DNA of 64,000 nucleotides from Fomes fomentarius (Eukaryota > Basidiomycota > Agaricomycetes > Polyporales > Polyporaceae). Below the pieces are notes generated by a model, which saw nothing but the letters and a program-made list of their open reading frames with translations, was not told the DNA's origin and searched no databases. The stretch is taken from NCBI GenBank assembly GCA_022606135.1, contig JABYQN010000002.1, positions 3,658,001 to 3,722,000 of the forward strand, written 5' to 3'. The translations under genes and the position numbers were made by a program. How positions within the stretch are numbered: the first letter of the stretch is position 1; each line of letters starts with the position of its first letter. This document shows positions 32,501-44,220 of the stretch, one piece after another.

Positions 32501-35140
32501 GACCGTCGCCGTTCATATCTCTCCTGCAGAAGCCTGCGGGGGGGACGTATGCGTATGCATGATGCATATTGCATAGTGCACGGCGCATGAAGGGCCGTGT
32601 GTTCCTGCTCCGGAATGGAATGCGGAGTGCTGGGTGCCTGGACGATGAATTTGACATATGGCGTACAACGTACGACGTACGATATAACGGCATGCGATCG
32701 GCAATAAATAGAACTAGAAGCAGAGGCAGAAGCAAGCCGAAGCAGGCAGAGCCAGCCAAGAGTCGACGACCAAGCGGGAGCATACGAAATGAAGCGGAGG
32801 TGATATTATGCTGAGGTGAAGCCATGCATATGAATATTCCATCTTGCGGGGATCGAAATTCGAGCAGTGGGTGGTGCCCGTAGCCCCAGGCGATATCAAT
32901 AAATCCGTATAGCTAGATCGGCCGCACCCATGGGCCGTACGCAGCACGCGTATCCCGCAGAGAACGGCGCAGGACCTGCCGGCTTTGGATTTTGGAAGGC
33001 TTCGTCTCCGGTGTGACGAGTGCCAGTTCGAGCGTGCGATATGGATTCTGGATCCCGGACACTCACCGCGGTGGATCCCCTCCCCCCAAACCAACCCCCA
33101 ACCCCCGAGTTTCGGATGGGCCGGGGGGGGCGAGAGTGTATAGAAGTTAGCGCATAACGCTGGAACCGTCCGGCGCGGGCGGCCTGCCTCGAGTATGCAG
33201 CATGGGCGGCTGGAGCTGCCGCGGGAGGCGAGTCCGAGCTGCGATTGGGCGGACGGGCAGTGGGCTAGTACTTGGTACTCCAGACGGAGACTGGCTCTGA
33301 GGCCGAGGGATGTGAGGATGGAGCAAGTGCATTTTAGTGCAATCGACCGTGCGGGAAGTGGGCGTCTGTGGATGCCGGGGGCGCGAGGCCGCTAAAGAGG
33401 GATCGAGAAATGCAAGAGAAATGGATGCCGAGTTCCGCATGTTATATGAATGTGGGGTGGGGAGTGTATACGTGCCTGTATGCTCGCGGTTGGGTGGAAG
33501 GGATGGGAAAAGGCGAGAGAGGGAGAATTTAGCGGTGAATTGTACATACTACACATAGGGCTGCGAGGAGACTCGTGGTGAGATATCCGGCAGACGCATC
33601 AGGCGTGAGGAGGGTTCTGGGCGGCCCAAGGCAGACGGCTACGATAGGCAGGGTGTGTCGTGGCTGTCGGGCATGCGTGCTGGCATGCTGGGAGGGGACG
33701 GAGGAGAGGAAGCGGTGAGGACCGGGCGCAGGCTTGCTCCTTGCACCTCTTCACTCGCTTGGGCCGGGCGCGATGGCCTCGTTCTATGTCTAGTCGACGA
33801 ACCTCGATGGCTGGCGGGCGACGGGAGACAACTCGGGGCGAAATCGTGGACGGAGCGGGGAGGCGGACGGGCGAAAGAGACGGGCGGAAGGAGCGGGAGG
33901 GCGTCCATTCGGGGCTAGGCTGGAGAGCGAGATTGGAGGGAGATCGGAGATTTGGGGACGGTTAGATCGCTGGGCAGATCGTGCGCGGAGTCGAGACTGG
34001 AGAGTGTGGGAGCGACGTCGACGGCCCCAGCCCGGCTGGCAGTGGGAGACCCGGCCGTTGCTGGTTGTTGCGCTGGGCTCGAGCGGGACTGGAGGCTGCG
34101 CGGGCGGGGCGGGCACAGTGGGCGCGAGGGCTGGTCGGCGGTGGAGGCGGGGAGGGCGGTGGATGGCCGGGATGAACGAAGGGCTGGGAGTGGGTGGTGG
34201 GAAGACGGCTGGGCTCGGGCGGGAGCTGCCTATTGGAGGGAGGAAGGAAGCGTCTGCGTCTTCGCGCGTCCGGTGTAGGCTGAGGCTCGGTGGCAATGCG
34301 CACTCTGAGACGTCCGCGTAGCAGTCGCCTCGCCTGGCAGTGCGTGGCTGGCTGTGTGCACTGTGTCCCATATCGACCATAAGTCTCTCCCGGCCTCTCT
34401 CCCTCCTTCTCATTCTCCAGGACGCCAGCAGTGCCCGCGCCGCAGCCCGCCTTTCGGATACGTACTTGTACGCTTACCTTGCCACCCCACCATTCCCCTC
34501 CCTGCCCCATCCCCAGCTTATTCCAAGCCCTGCGCTTCTGCGCCCGACGTGCACAGCCCGCCGATCCACTTGGCCCGCCCTCACCGCCAACGCCCGCCGT
34601 CTTCTCTCACCACCCCGTCATTGAATTCTTACGACCATTACGACCATTACGACCCGACCCATTCCATTCCTCTCCCAGCTCCGTCCCGTATCCCGTCCCG
34701 CCCAGTCGGGCCTCTAGCGTCCTGTCAAATTCTTCTTTTCTTTGTCCCATTTGCATTAGCGTTTGCATTCGCATTCGCATTCGCATTCGCATTTGCAGCG
34801 CACCCGCATTCTCACGTGCGTCCTGCTCCGTTCTGCAGCGCATTGTCACTTTGCATTAGCCGAAGGCGAATACGCAGCTGTGCTTTGGCGGGACATTATT
34901 GCGACGCTCCACCCAATCGAGCACGCCGCCCGATCACATCCGCCGCTGCGTTCCTGAAAAATCTAGGTTGGCCATTGTCTGCGTCTCTCATTGGCCTCTT
35001 CAGGTAGGCTTCTCCTGCCTTTTTCGTCCCCAATCCCGTTCTCGTTCATAAGCCATCGCTCGTTTCATCCCTCTTCCGCCCATCCGCCCCGTTCCAGTCC
35101 AGACCGCCTGCTCACTTCTCTCTTATATTCCACAGTATCC
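26592..35140. other. 8.5-kb gene-poor region upstream of the Msn2-like gene
   Basis: No coding gene is supported here. Many 60-200-codon frames occur, as expected in GC-rich DNA, but none shows a domain or spliceable continuation. Composition changes along it: 27-30 kb is mixed, 30-31 kb is CpG-rich, and 31.4-33 kb contains short tandem tracts such as ATTC/ATCC repeats at 31671-31690. From 33.6 to 34.3 kb the plus strand is very G-rich, and from 34.34 to 35.14 kb it switches to C/T-rich, with a GCATTC hexamer repeat at 34758-34797. The C/T-rich part ending at ATG 35141 is probably the long 5' UTR and core promoter of the transcription-factor gene. Confidence 0.5.
34758..34797. repeat. GCATTC hexamer microsatellite
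   Basis: About six consecutive copies of GCATTC/GCATTT occur within the C/T-rich leader upstream of the C2H2 gene at 35141. It lies in presumed 5' UTR, so length changes could affect the leader but not the protein. Confidence 0.85.
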
Positions 35141-36923
35141 ATGTTTACCCATCAACGCTCTCAGCCGCACATGGACGCCGCAATCCTCTTCAACCTCCCC
35201 GCCAATCCTGCCTCCCACCCTCTCCATCAATCCTCCACTCACTACTCATATCTCCCTTCTGATCGGGTGGCTGACCGCCGTCCCTTTGCCGACAACTCTT
35301 CCTACCTTCGCTCCTCTGCTCCTCGACAATTGCACCATCACTTCCTCTCGTCCTCCTTCCGCTCCACCTACCCTATGCCTTCCTCTAGCTCTAGCTCTTT
35401 CGTCGCCGGCAGCAGTCCTGCGAGCTCCCCCTTTGAGCTCGCTGCCGAGCCCGACCTCCGCGCGCACGCCCCTGGCGGCCAGCCGTATCAGCCGGAGCAC
35501 TTTCCTCAGTCGTGGGGAATGTCAGAGCAGCCGAGCCACCCACAGTACGCAGACCAGTATGCTTCTAGCTCTTACGACATTCCCCCACTCGCGTCCGCGT
35601 CCACTTCTACCGACGCTTCTATCATGCACTCATCCATCAAGTCCGAGGAGCACCAACTCGAGGCTTTCGGCAACATGTACATGACGTCTTACGCCGACAT
35701 GCAGAATTCGCAACAATTGCCCGACCACCACCAGCAGTCGCCGCTCAACTCTTTCGCCCTGCCACTTTCTGCCTTCCACGAGTCTGGCGGATCACATCAG
35801 CTCGGCTACGCGTACGGCCAAGACAACCAGTCGCATACGGGCGGCGCACAGGATGTGGCTAACCTGACCCCCTTCATGCTTCCCGCTCCAACCTCACAGC
35901 TGCAGTATCCGGAATATACTCAGGACGGCGACGTGCCTCGCTACGTAAATCCGACCCATGTCTCACCCGCTATCTCGCCAACATCACCGTTCATGCAGCT
36001 GCAGGATGTTGCCCCGAGCCAGAGCCTCGACCCGCGCTTCACCTTGACGAATACCATGCACACGATGACAGGCGCAGGCAGCGGCGGCAGCTCGTCCGAT
36101 TTCACCGACTTCGAGGTGGAGAGCAGTAGCGGTGCGAGCGGGAGTGATTCGCCCGCCATGGCGAACGCTATCGCAGGGGCGTCCGCGCCTATCCCCATGT
36201 CCACCGGTATCCCACTGGGTGACCGCAAGCGGCAGCGGTCGGCGAGCTTCACGTCGTCAGAAGAAGAAGCGTACCACCAGGAGACGAGCGGCGGTGAGTC
36301 TGAGCACGAGGACGATGAAGACGACGAGTACATCGGGTCTCCGCATGCGAGGCGGCAGGCGTTCACGCCTTCAATGCCGTCGCCGACGACATCGACCGGC
36401 TCCGGCTCGATGTCCGTGGGCGGTCGCCGGCTCGCGCCTCCGGTCCCCGTGCCCAACTTGACGAAAAAGAGCCGCGGCCGGAGGGTGCCGACTGCGCAAC
36501 AGGTCGTGTCGGAGGGGGCGTTGCAGAAGGTACGTTGCATACACGTCATTCCGCGGCACTTATGCGTGTGCGTGCGCGCCGGGGGTGTAGAGCTTGTCCG
36601 CTGATATGCGTTGTTTGTGTGTGTCATCGACAGCGCGGGTACATGTGCAAGGTGGCCGGGTGCGGAAAGTGCTTTGCGCGCGGGGAACACCTGAAGCGGC
36701 ACGTTCGCAGCATTCATACGCACGAGAAGCGTGAGTACGCCGCTCGTTCTCGATGCGGGGTCGATGGGCTGACGGACCGCTCTCTCTCTCTTTGTGTTCT
36801 CTCCATGTAGCGCACAAGTGCCCGTACCCCGGGTGTGGCAAGGACTTCTCGCGGCACGATAACCTCGGACAGCACATGCGCGTGCACAAGGGGTTCAGCA
36901 TGCCCAAGCCCGGCCGTCTGTGA
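35141..36923 (+). CDS. C2H2 zinc-finger transcription factor, Msn2/4-like
   Basis: ATG 35141 opens a long first exon that encodes a low-complexity activation-type region rich in Ser, Pro, Gln and His, an acidic stretch (SEHEDDEDDEYIGS) and a basic patch (NLTKKSRGRRVPTAQQ). Two introns follow: one at about 36532-36633 before the first finger, the other (about 36731-36810) exactly in the linker between the fingers. Finger 1 is C-x4-C-x12-H-x4-H (CKVAGCGKCFARGEHLKRH). Finger 2 is C-x4-C-x12-H-x3-H (CPYPGCGKDFSRHDNLGQH). The contact residues RGEHLKR and RHDNLGQ resemble those of yeast Msn2/4 (RSEHLKR, RSDNLSQ), which read the AGGGG stress element. The fingers are at the very C-terminus, as in Msn2. 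A stress or developmental regulator is the best guess. Confidence 0.88.
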
Positions 36924-39900
36924 TGTGATTACGATGCCGCCTGGTGGTTCTTGCTCTGATCGGATGCATATTTTTTGGCACCCTCGGCCTCTTCGCACCT
37001 ACCACCTGTCGCCTATCGTCTCCGCATCCGCCTGTCCCCCTCCCTGCCTCTCTGACTCATACAATATCTTGGTTAGCCGCTGTGCGTTTCGTTTCACTTA
37101 AGGTTCAAGCGTTGGGTTAGACGAGGACCGGTGTCCTCGCACCGTCGGCGGCGCACAGCCAGCCGTCGGGTTATGACTTGCGATGACTTCTCTCTCTATC
37201 TCCTACTTCTTTCGTTCGGTCGAGATCCGTTGTGTGTAGTATGCACTTCTCCCTGCTGGTTTATACTTTCACGATCATTATTCTCAGTCGTCTCACGTCC
37301 ATCACTATCCATCCTCACTCAACTACTCTCCACTCGCACCACCCTCTGTCCCCGTTACGCCGTTACGAGCAGTCGTTGACCCCGGCATCAGCTCCACCTC
37401 GTCCGCACCCTCTCCCCACCTCCCCTCATCTCACGCTGGTTTTTGTTTGGCTTCGCGGTACCGCCGCGTGTAGTATTCGCTCACACTCTCCCTCTCTGGC
37501 TGTATTATCTGCTGTCGCCCTGTGTATCGCTTACCTCTGCCCCCTCCCCCCTCCCCCCTCCCCCTGGTCTCACTGCCCACTGCTGTATTCATATCCACAT
37601 CACGTATCCATATCCGTAGTCCGTATTCCGTATTCGTAGCATCCCGTATCCATATTCGTATCATATGCATCATCGCGTTGCCCCGCGTTACTTACTATCT
37701 TTGCACGTGCGACGTCCGAGTCGAGCCCGCGCGCGATATCGAGTTCGATTTCGGTGTGTCCCGCCGCCCACCGCCTGTCAGTGTCTCGCCGGTCTGGTCC
37801 TGGAGTGTGGTAACGCCTGCGGTCCTGGAGCTGGAGCTGGAATTCGGAACTTGGCGTCGGTGCGTCACTGTCCGTCGGCTCACGGTGCGTGCCGGGCTGC
37901 TGTGCGTGACGTGGTGACGTAGTGACGTTTGGCATTCAGCCACGGATGTCATCCGTTCTCGTTCATGGAGCTTTAATGTCATTGTGCAGTGTACAGCATA
38001 AAGTATCATATGCACTGGGGAATTAATGCCAGTCGTCGTGAATGATTGAACTCGTCAATCGTCGTCAATCGGGATTCGTGATTCATGATCCGTGCACTGG
38101 CCTGAGGTCGAGAACAGGACATTTCTCGATGATTGGACACATCTCCACTGCACAGTGTGCCACGAGTCCGCCACTGACAAGGTTGACAGCAGGTGCGCGG
38201 GTGACAGCTGGGGGAGAACGGCGAATGGAAGGAGAAGGACGCAGTGTTACTCGGCAGCTGCCTCTGAGAATTATCAGGTGCCACTTGCTCAGGCTGCTGC
38301 TGCCGTTTCTCGCCGTTCAGTCTGTCAGTCTGAGTTAACGTTCTTCCCCCGATCTATGTTACTGGTATGTCGACAGCCTTCCTTCTGCGCAGTCGCGTGT
38401 GTCGTCGGAAGTCGATCGAATTGAAGAAAAAAAAATTCTCCGTGCCAGTCATAATAGATTGAGTAAGTGAAGTATTGGTTGATTAGTACTGCTCTGTGCT
38501 CAGCCGAGGTTGTTCCCTGCATCATACGCATGGGCATATACTCAGACACTGACAGGCCCGGCTGGTGCCAGTTGATCATGAAAAAAAATTGTTTTGGCTG
38601 AGAATTAGAACGGACGGGTCGACTGGTGCTATGTCCTCGGTGACTGCGCACGTTCGATGGCCCGCGAGCCGGACCATGGCCGTCCTGGTGTGTTATGGCA
38701 TATCGCACCAGATTAAGTTGGGCCGGAAGTGCGCAGCTCGCGACACTAGCACAAGGCACTGGGCCGGTTGTCAGCCTTGGTGAGTAGGTGGGGATTACAT
38801 ATCAGCCTTTCCAACTAGTAAGTATCATGTGCCGGATTAGAGGTGTGGCAATTGCTCGCCACATCGGACGAACGTTTTGAACGTCCGAGGCGAGGCTGAC
38901 AAGGCTATACCGACTGGCAGGCCGCCGTCACGCCCATATGCATCTGCTTGTCCGGGCCCGGAGATATCGATATCTCTCTCGCTAGAAGTTCGGAGCAAGT
39001 ACCCCCCACGCGCGCACAGCCCCGACGCCCACTCAGTTTTATGTGTGGTACGTACTGCGTATTGTGCGTTCGCTGTGCCTCAATTTGCGGTCAGCGGCGG
39101 TGGGAGCCACGTCCTTGGCCCGCAGACAATACTACCGTACGGAGGAGAGCAGTGGGGGGGCTGGCATGTGCGCCTTTCTTGGCATACGTTGCAAGTGACA
39201 CCACGGTCTGTAGCTACTGATAGCCACGGTCTGCGCTGAACCAATATGGGCGAGTACTTGCACAGACAAGTCCAAGTCCAAGACATGGGTAAATTAGGAG
39301 AAGTTGTCTTCGGCCTGGGGACGTGTCCGTGAGTCGGGTTCGGCTCAGAGCGAGCTGGCCCCGGTGGGGCCCGCGTGAGGGCGATTGCGATCATAGCAAT
39401 AACGAGTCGTGACTCCCAGCGGTTGAATTATCCGACCGTTCGGCATCTCGGGCAGCCAGCACTGCAATCCGTGGACCGCCCAGCACCGTAAGTGGTGGCA
39501 GATTGCTTATACTATTGGGACGGGTCACGGGCGGGGGGAGTGTCCGGACGTGCGTCGGCGGAGACGTACTTGATCATGCATATGCAGCCACTGCTGCAGC
39601 ACCCGACCGTCGCTCACTTCACTCAGCCCAGTCCGAGTCGGGGCGTCACTTTGTCCGAGACTCCGAGCTGCGATGTCGCAGCCGTCAGCCATAGTCATAA
39701 TCGGCTAGCGACAGTGCTGACCAGTGACTAAGGCATCGAGGCCCGGAGGCCTGAGGCATAGCAGATGACGCCGGAACGCTGATACGGGTACTGGTGCTCT
39801 CCGCGATATACCTATGGTGCTGACGAACCGGGCTCGTCCCGTGGAAGCATCCGCGGCGCGATCGCGATGCGCACGAGTGCCATGTCATAAAGGCCGAGGC

Positions 39901-41149
39901 GGCGAGAACGTCGGGTCGTCATCCGTGCAGGTCGGTCTCGCGTCTCGCGGGATGGATGGCGCTGTCACGCGCGCAGTATTAGCACGGACCACGCGCACGG
40001 TGGAGTCGGCGCACTAGCCACCGACAGGCTGCCGGGTGCGCCACTACTGCCTTCGAACGGTGAAAGGAGAGAATGCAAGCTGGGCCGAGCGGTGGATGCG
40101 CCGAGTTAATGTTGATTATTCACCAGTGTCGATCAGCACTAGTGGTCTCTTTCTCTCTTCGCTGCATGAGGATGTGGAGTCCGAGTCCGGGTCCGAGTCC
40201 GATGTCTTTGTCTTCGACCTTTGCCGAATTAATCCATCTCCATTGTGTGAGGTTCGGACAGACGGGATTTTTTTTTTTCATATCTTCTGTTGTTTTTTTC
40301 CGAAGAGCTTTGACTGATCGCGCACGGCCCCGTTCATGGTCGCACCGGAATTCTGAACGTCAATGACTCTTCCCGATCGACAGAGTTGAAAGACGCAGAT
40401 ATCTCAATGCCGCCAGAACGCACCCGATGACACGGTCGGCCGTCACTCTGCCCGAGCCTTGTGCCGCTCCGTCCAGCCGATCATGAATGACAGTCGGGCT
40501 CGGACCCGATTACGATCGCCCACCTTTCTGGGGTTCCAGTCGACTCCAGCACTTGCCAAGTTGCACGCTAATCCATCCGCTACTTTCGCGTCCACAGTGA
40601 CTGCTCGGCCTTGTTTGACGGCGGCTTGTCTTCCGCAGGTCTCATTTGACCGCTACGATCTGCTACCTGAATTGCGTATGATGCATACGTATTGTTAGCA
40701 CGAGCTGTCTCACCAACGCACCCCCGATATTCACGGCCTGAACAGGGAAGAGAATTCATATTTGTACAGCGATTACTTTGCTACAGGTCTATGGTCCGGC
40801 GTGGAGTGTGATGACGAGGGCTGGAGAATCCGATGGCAGCGGGCCTCTGGAGTGAGCAATGGTCTGTGATAAGGTATTGAGGCACAAAAGCTAACTTACA
40901 ATGGGGAGAGGTACATGCACAGCCAACGTCAGAGCCAACAGCGTCAGCGGACACAACAGAAGGAAAGCATGGCAGAACGGGAACGGTATCAAAACATGTG
41001 GGTGACGAAGGTTTGGTCCGTCGGGAGCCAGAGAACCGGGGGAATGGAGACATGACGCTAGTGGACAGAGAAGAATGAGACCGATACGGGGAGCACAGGC
41101 GAGGCGCCATGCGCAGCTAACGCCTTTGAGGTGACATGGAGCCTCGAGG
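36924..41149. other. 4.2-kb gene-poor region between the Msn2-like and centrin genes
   Basis: I see no gene. The first 700 bases are pyrimidine-rich and probably 3' UTR. At 37540-37565 there is a C-rich run, and at 37580-37670 a degenerate tract of CCATATCC/CGTATTC words. Later frames (38565-38783, 38877-39239, 39492-39731, 40036-40317) are short and have no recognisable content. A noncoding transcript is possible but nothing in the sequence shows one. Confidence 0.45.
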
Positions 41150-41887
41150 CTACGCGTCGTCTGTCATAATTGAGAGGAATTCTGCCTCGTTAATCTCGCC
41201 GTCCTGGTCAAGATCGAACTCGTCTATCATCGCTTGTCTGTAAAAGGGCATGATTTAGGCATTAGCATCACTTCAATACACTAACGGCAGTACTTTACCC
41301 CGCTCGGGACTAGGGAGGAATGGAGCAGAAATGTGAAGGGAGTACTCACAGTTCATCATCCTCCAGTCGATCCCCAATTTCCTTCGCTACACGACGAAGG
41401 TTGCGCAAACTAATCCTTCCGGTGTTGTCATCATCGAAGAGTTGGAATGCACGACGGATCTCTTCCATAGGATCACGTGCAAGGATGCGTTCGCTCACTG
41501 ATAGTCGGGTTTGCAGTGTAGGTGATGGGGAACAACGGGGTGGAGAACAAGCGGTGCATGCCGGTCAGCAATCTCATCTCATACAACATCGAGTGCTATG
41601 TCTCTGTGGGTGGCTGGACACGTACTAATCTTGACGAAGTCCTCGAATTCCAGGACACCCTGCCCAGTCTTGTCGTGATCCCGAAGAATCTTGAGCACCT
41701 CCGCCTTCTTCAAGTCAAATCCGAGTGCACGCATAGCCACTTTGAGCTCATGGTAGTCGACAGCGCCGTCCTTGTCGGTGTCGAAGAGCTCGAAGGCCTC
41801 CTTTATCTCCTGCTTCTGTTCGTCTGTGAGCTCTGGGCGAGAGTGAGCGCGTCGTTTCGCTTTCTGGGCCGCAGCAGAGGAGTACAT
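41150..41887 (-). CDS. CDC31: Centrin (Cdc31-type EF-hand protein)
   Basis: The start is ATG 41887 ([20 protein letters not shown]). Four EF hands follow in centrin order: [40 protein letters not shown]; then, after an intron, [20 protein letters not shown]; and, after a second intron, [20 protein letters not shown], ending TDDA. The [17 protein letters not shown] block and the FD-KKAEVLK-L-DHD spacing distinguish centrin from calmodulin. Centrin binds Sfi1 repeats and is needed for spindle-pole-body duplication. It also takes part in TREX-2 mRNA export and in nucleotide excision repair. The first loop looks calcium-competent. The size is normal for the family. The symbol follows yeast usage. 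Confidence 0.93.
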
Positions 41888-42228
41888 AGTCTAGATGCGC
41901 TACAGGGTGCAGATGACGCGTCGAGTGAGATAGCAAGCTGGCGTAGACTTTGGTGGACGAGAGAGTCGTGGTTTCGGACGCGTTCAACGTGAGACGCGTC
42001 CCGGCGTCTGTGGGGTAAGGCCACGTGGGGCGCTGTCACGGTTGAAGTGCCGAGCCGTAAATTTCGTCAGATGAGTGTCTCTATGTAATCTTATCTCTTA
42101 TGCTGCTGCATATGCATGATCATTACCCCGATGGGCGTACTTATATCAAGCCTTTGACATGATAACGTCTTTCGTTCTCTTACACTGACCTCAGACGCAG
42201 CAACCATCTCTGAACCACTGCTAGAGTC
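41888..42228. promoter_or_regulatory. Divergent promoter region of centrin and xanthine dioxygenase
   Basis: These 341 bases lie between two divergent start codons and must hold both promoters. A TATA-like ACTTATATCAAG lies about 90 bases upstream of the plus-strand ATG. No other motif is clear. Confidence 0.45.
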
Positions 42229-43718
42229 ATGGCCATCGAGACCGCCCCTCTCCCTGTACCCCCCACCGCCGACGCCTCGAAGTTGAAGGACTTTGGGAGG
42301 GAGGTGAAGGGAGTCAACCCAGGTGTACTCACCCCAGAGGAGTTCAGGGAGGTTCATGACTTGCTTTACAAGGTGCTTAGCACGCTTGATGCACGGGAGC
42401 TGAACCTGCTGACCGTCAATGTCACACGAATAGCACGGCGCTCTGCTCTTCCGGAACGTGGCCCTTACTCCGGAGCAGCAGTATGCCCTGACGAAGGTAT
42501 GATATGGTGTGCGTACGTCCTTTATTACTCCATAGCTAACGACGAGTAGGCTTTCGACCCCTCGTCTGAGAGCTATGGACATGGTAACAAGAAGACTGAG
42601 GGCGAGAAGAAGTCTATTCTCCACCCCGACTTGAAGACCATCCCCCATGTCCCTCAGGTGCAGCTCATCGGTAACGGAACCGTCTACAACCATGAGGGTC
42701 TCGCCGAGGCGAAGCTCAAGCACCCCTCGCATACCACTTTCCATAAGACCCGGGTTTCGCCTGAAGACGAAGCGAAGGGGTACACGCGCTTTTATCGTTG
42801 GCATATTGACGCTGCCTTGTATGATCTCTCGCCTCCCAAGGTCACCACTCTGTATGGCGTGACGGTACCCAAGGGTCTCCACCAGCGCGTACGGTATGAC
42901 GACGGCACGGGAGACGAGCTCGATGTCCCACTCGGGACTACGGCGTTCGTCGATGGAAGGATTATGTTTGACATCCTTCCACCTGAGCTGAAGAGCGTTG
43001 CTGTCCGGACTAAAGTCAAGTATGCGCCGCACCCTTACGTGTGGATGGCTCCTGCGCATGCCCTGCCCACAGGACTCGGGATCGAGTCAGAGGGCTTGGA
43101 GTTGCCACACGACGAGCTACCTGCCTGGGAGGAGTCGAAGATCAAGGTTCTTCCCGTGGTACGTCCATGCATGTCATGGTTCGGAGCTTAAACATAATTC
43201 ACGGTCGCAGTTGTGGAAGAACCCTGTGACGGGAGAGCTGCACTTCCAGGTCCACCCGTGCGGCGTTTCTGAATTGCTCATCGATCCCCTGCCGGCAGGC
43301 GCGAAGCGGGATGGGGCGCTCTATCCTGACGGCGCACACCTGAATGACCTGAAGGCAGTAAGGGAGTTGCTGTACAAAATGCAGCGGCCTGCGATCGCGC
43401 CGAATGTGAGTCCTTCACCGCAGTTCTTACTGTACTGTTCACTGGTCTCACGAGGTCAATAACGGCCATTCCACTTATAGTTAGTGTACCCACATGATTG
43501 GTAAGTTTCGTGGTTCTTACCGCGAGTTCTGAAATTTTGACGCGGTGATAACGTGCAGGCAGGAGAAGGACCTGGTTCTCTTCCATAACCGCGGTGTTCT
43601 GCACACAGTGGTCGGAGCCTTCACGCCAGATCAGGTCCGGGCGTTCCACCAATGCAACCTTGCGGCTTCTGACGATCCCGCTGGCCCGACCTCCGAGGAC
43701 GTCAAGAAGTGGGCATGA
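42229..43718 (+). CDS. xanA: Alpha-ketoglutarate/Fe(II)-dependent xanthine dioxygenase (XanA-like)
   Basis: ATG 42229 leads to MAIETAPLPVPPTADASKLK. A 61-nt intron (42373-42433) joins DLLYK to HGALLFRNVALTPEQQYALT, and further introns follow before AFDPSSESYGHG, LWKNPVTGELHFQVHPCGV and the C-terminal LVYPHDW. This is the TauD/TfdA fold. The iron ligands are the His and Asp of FYRWHIDAALYD and the distal His of LFHNRGVLHTVVG; an Arg after it (QVRAFHQCNL) would bind 2-oxoglutarate. Conserved stretches such as TTLYGVTVPKG, KVKYAPHPYVWMA and CNLAASDDPAGPTSED match fungal XanA. The enzyme hydroxylates xanthine to uric acid without molybdenum, in cytosolic purine catabolism. It lies divergent from centrin with no functional link expected. 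Confidence 0.88.
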
Positions 43719-44220
43719 GGACCTCGTCGTCTCCTCCAGGGATCTGTCACATCGCGTCATTGAGGGTTGTCACGAACTTAACGGCTATCTGCTCAATGTA
43801 TGGTAGTGTCAGTACCGATCAATCGTTTTCTTGCATACTTGTCTAGTCCCACTCTGCATGCAGTGTCGGACTGTGCAAGTAGCGTAATGAGTGGTTAAAA
43901 GGATTTCGCAAAGTGCAAAAGGGGTAAATAGACGTGGATGGACGAAGATAGCTTGCGCAGTCAGTGAAGTGTGAGATATTGAGTCACGTGTGCTACTCCA
44001 AGTGGACTCTTGACTAGGTGGCGATAATTGAACCCCTCTTCACTCCCTTCTGCTGTTGCTTGTGTGCTGCTGCTGGTGCCCTTCGGCCTTCATCTTGCTG
44101 TCGTAGTTCCGTGACTGCTCTTTTTGTGTTCGACCTCGTACTGTCTTGCGACGCTGGCACGTCATTCAGTAACTCAGTTCATCTAGCGCTTAGCGATTGC
44201 TGTGACGACTACTGCGCAAT
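43719..44220. other. Intergenic spacer, 3' of xanthine dioxygenase and 5' of GH47
   Basis: These 500 bases hold the terminator of one plus-strand gene and the promoter of the next. I see no coding frame or repeat of note. Confidence 0.5.

Noticed and set aside
34991..35140. In-frame extension upstream of ATG 35141 in the Msn2-like gene
   Set aside because: The extension lacks an ATG at its beginning and lies in C/T-rich leader sequence. ATG 35141 is the first good start.
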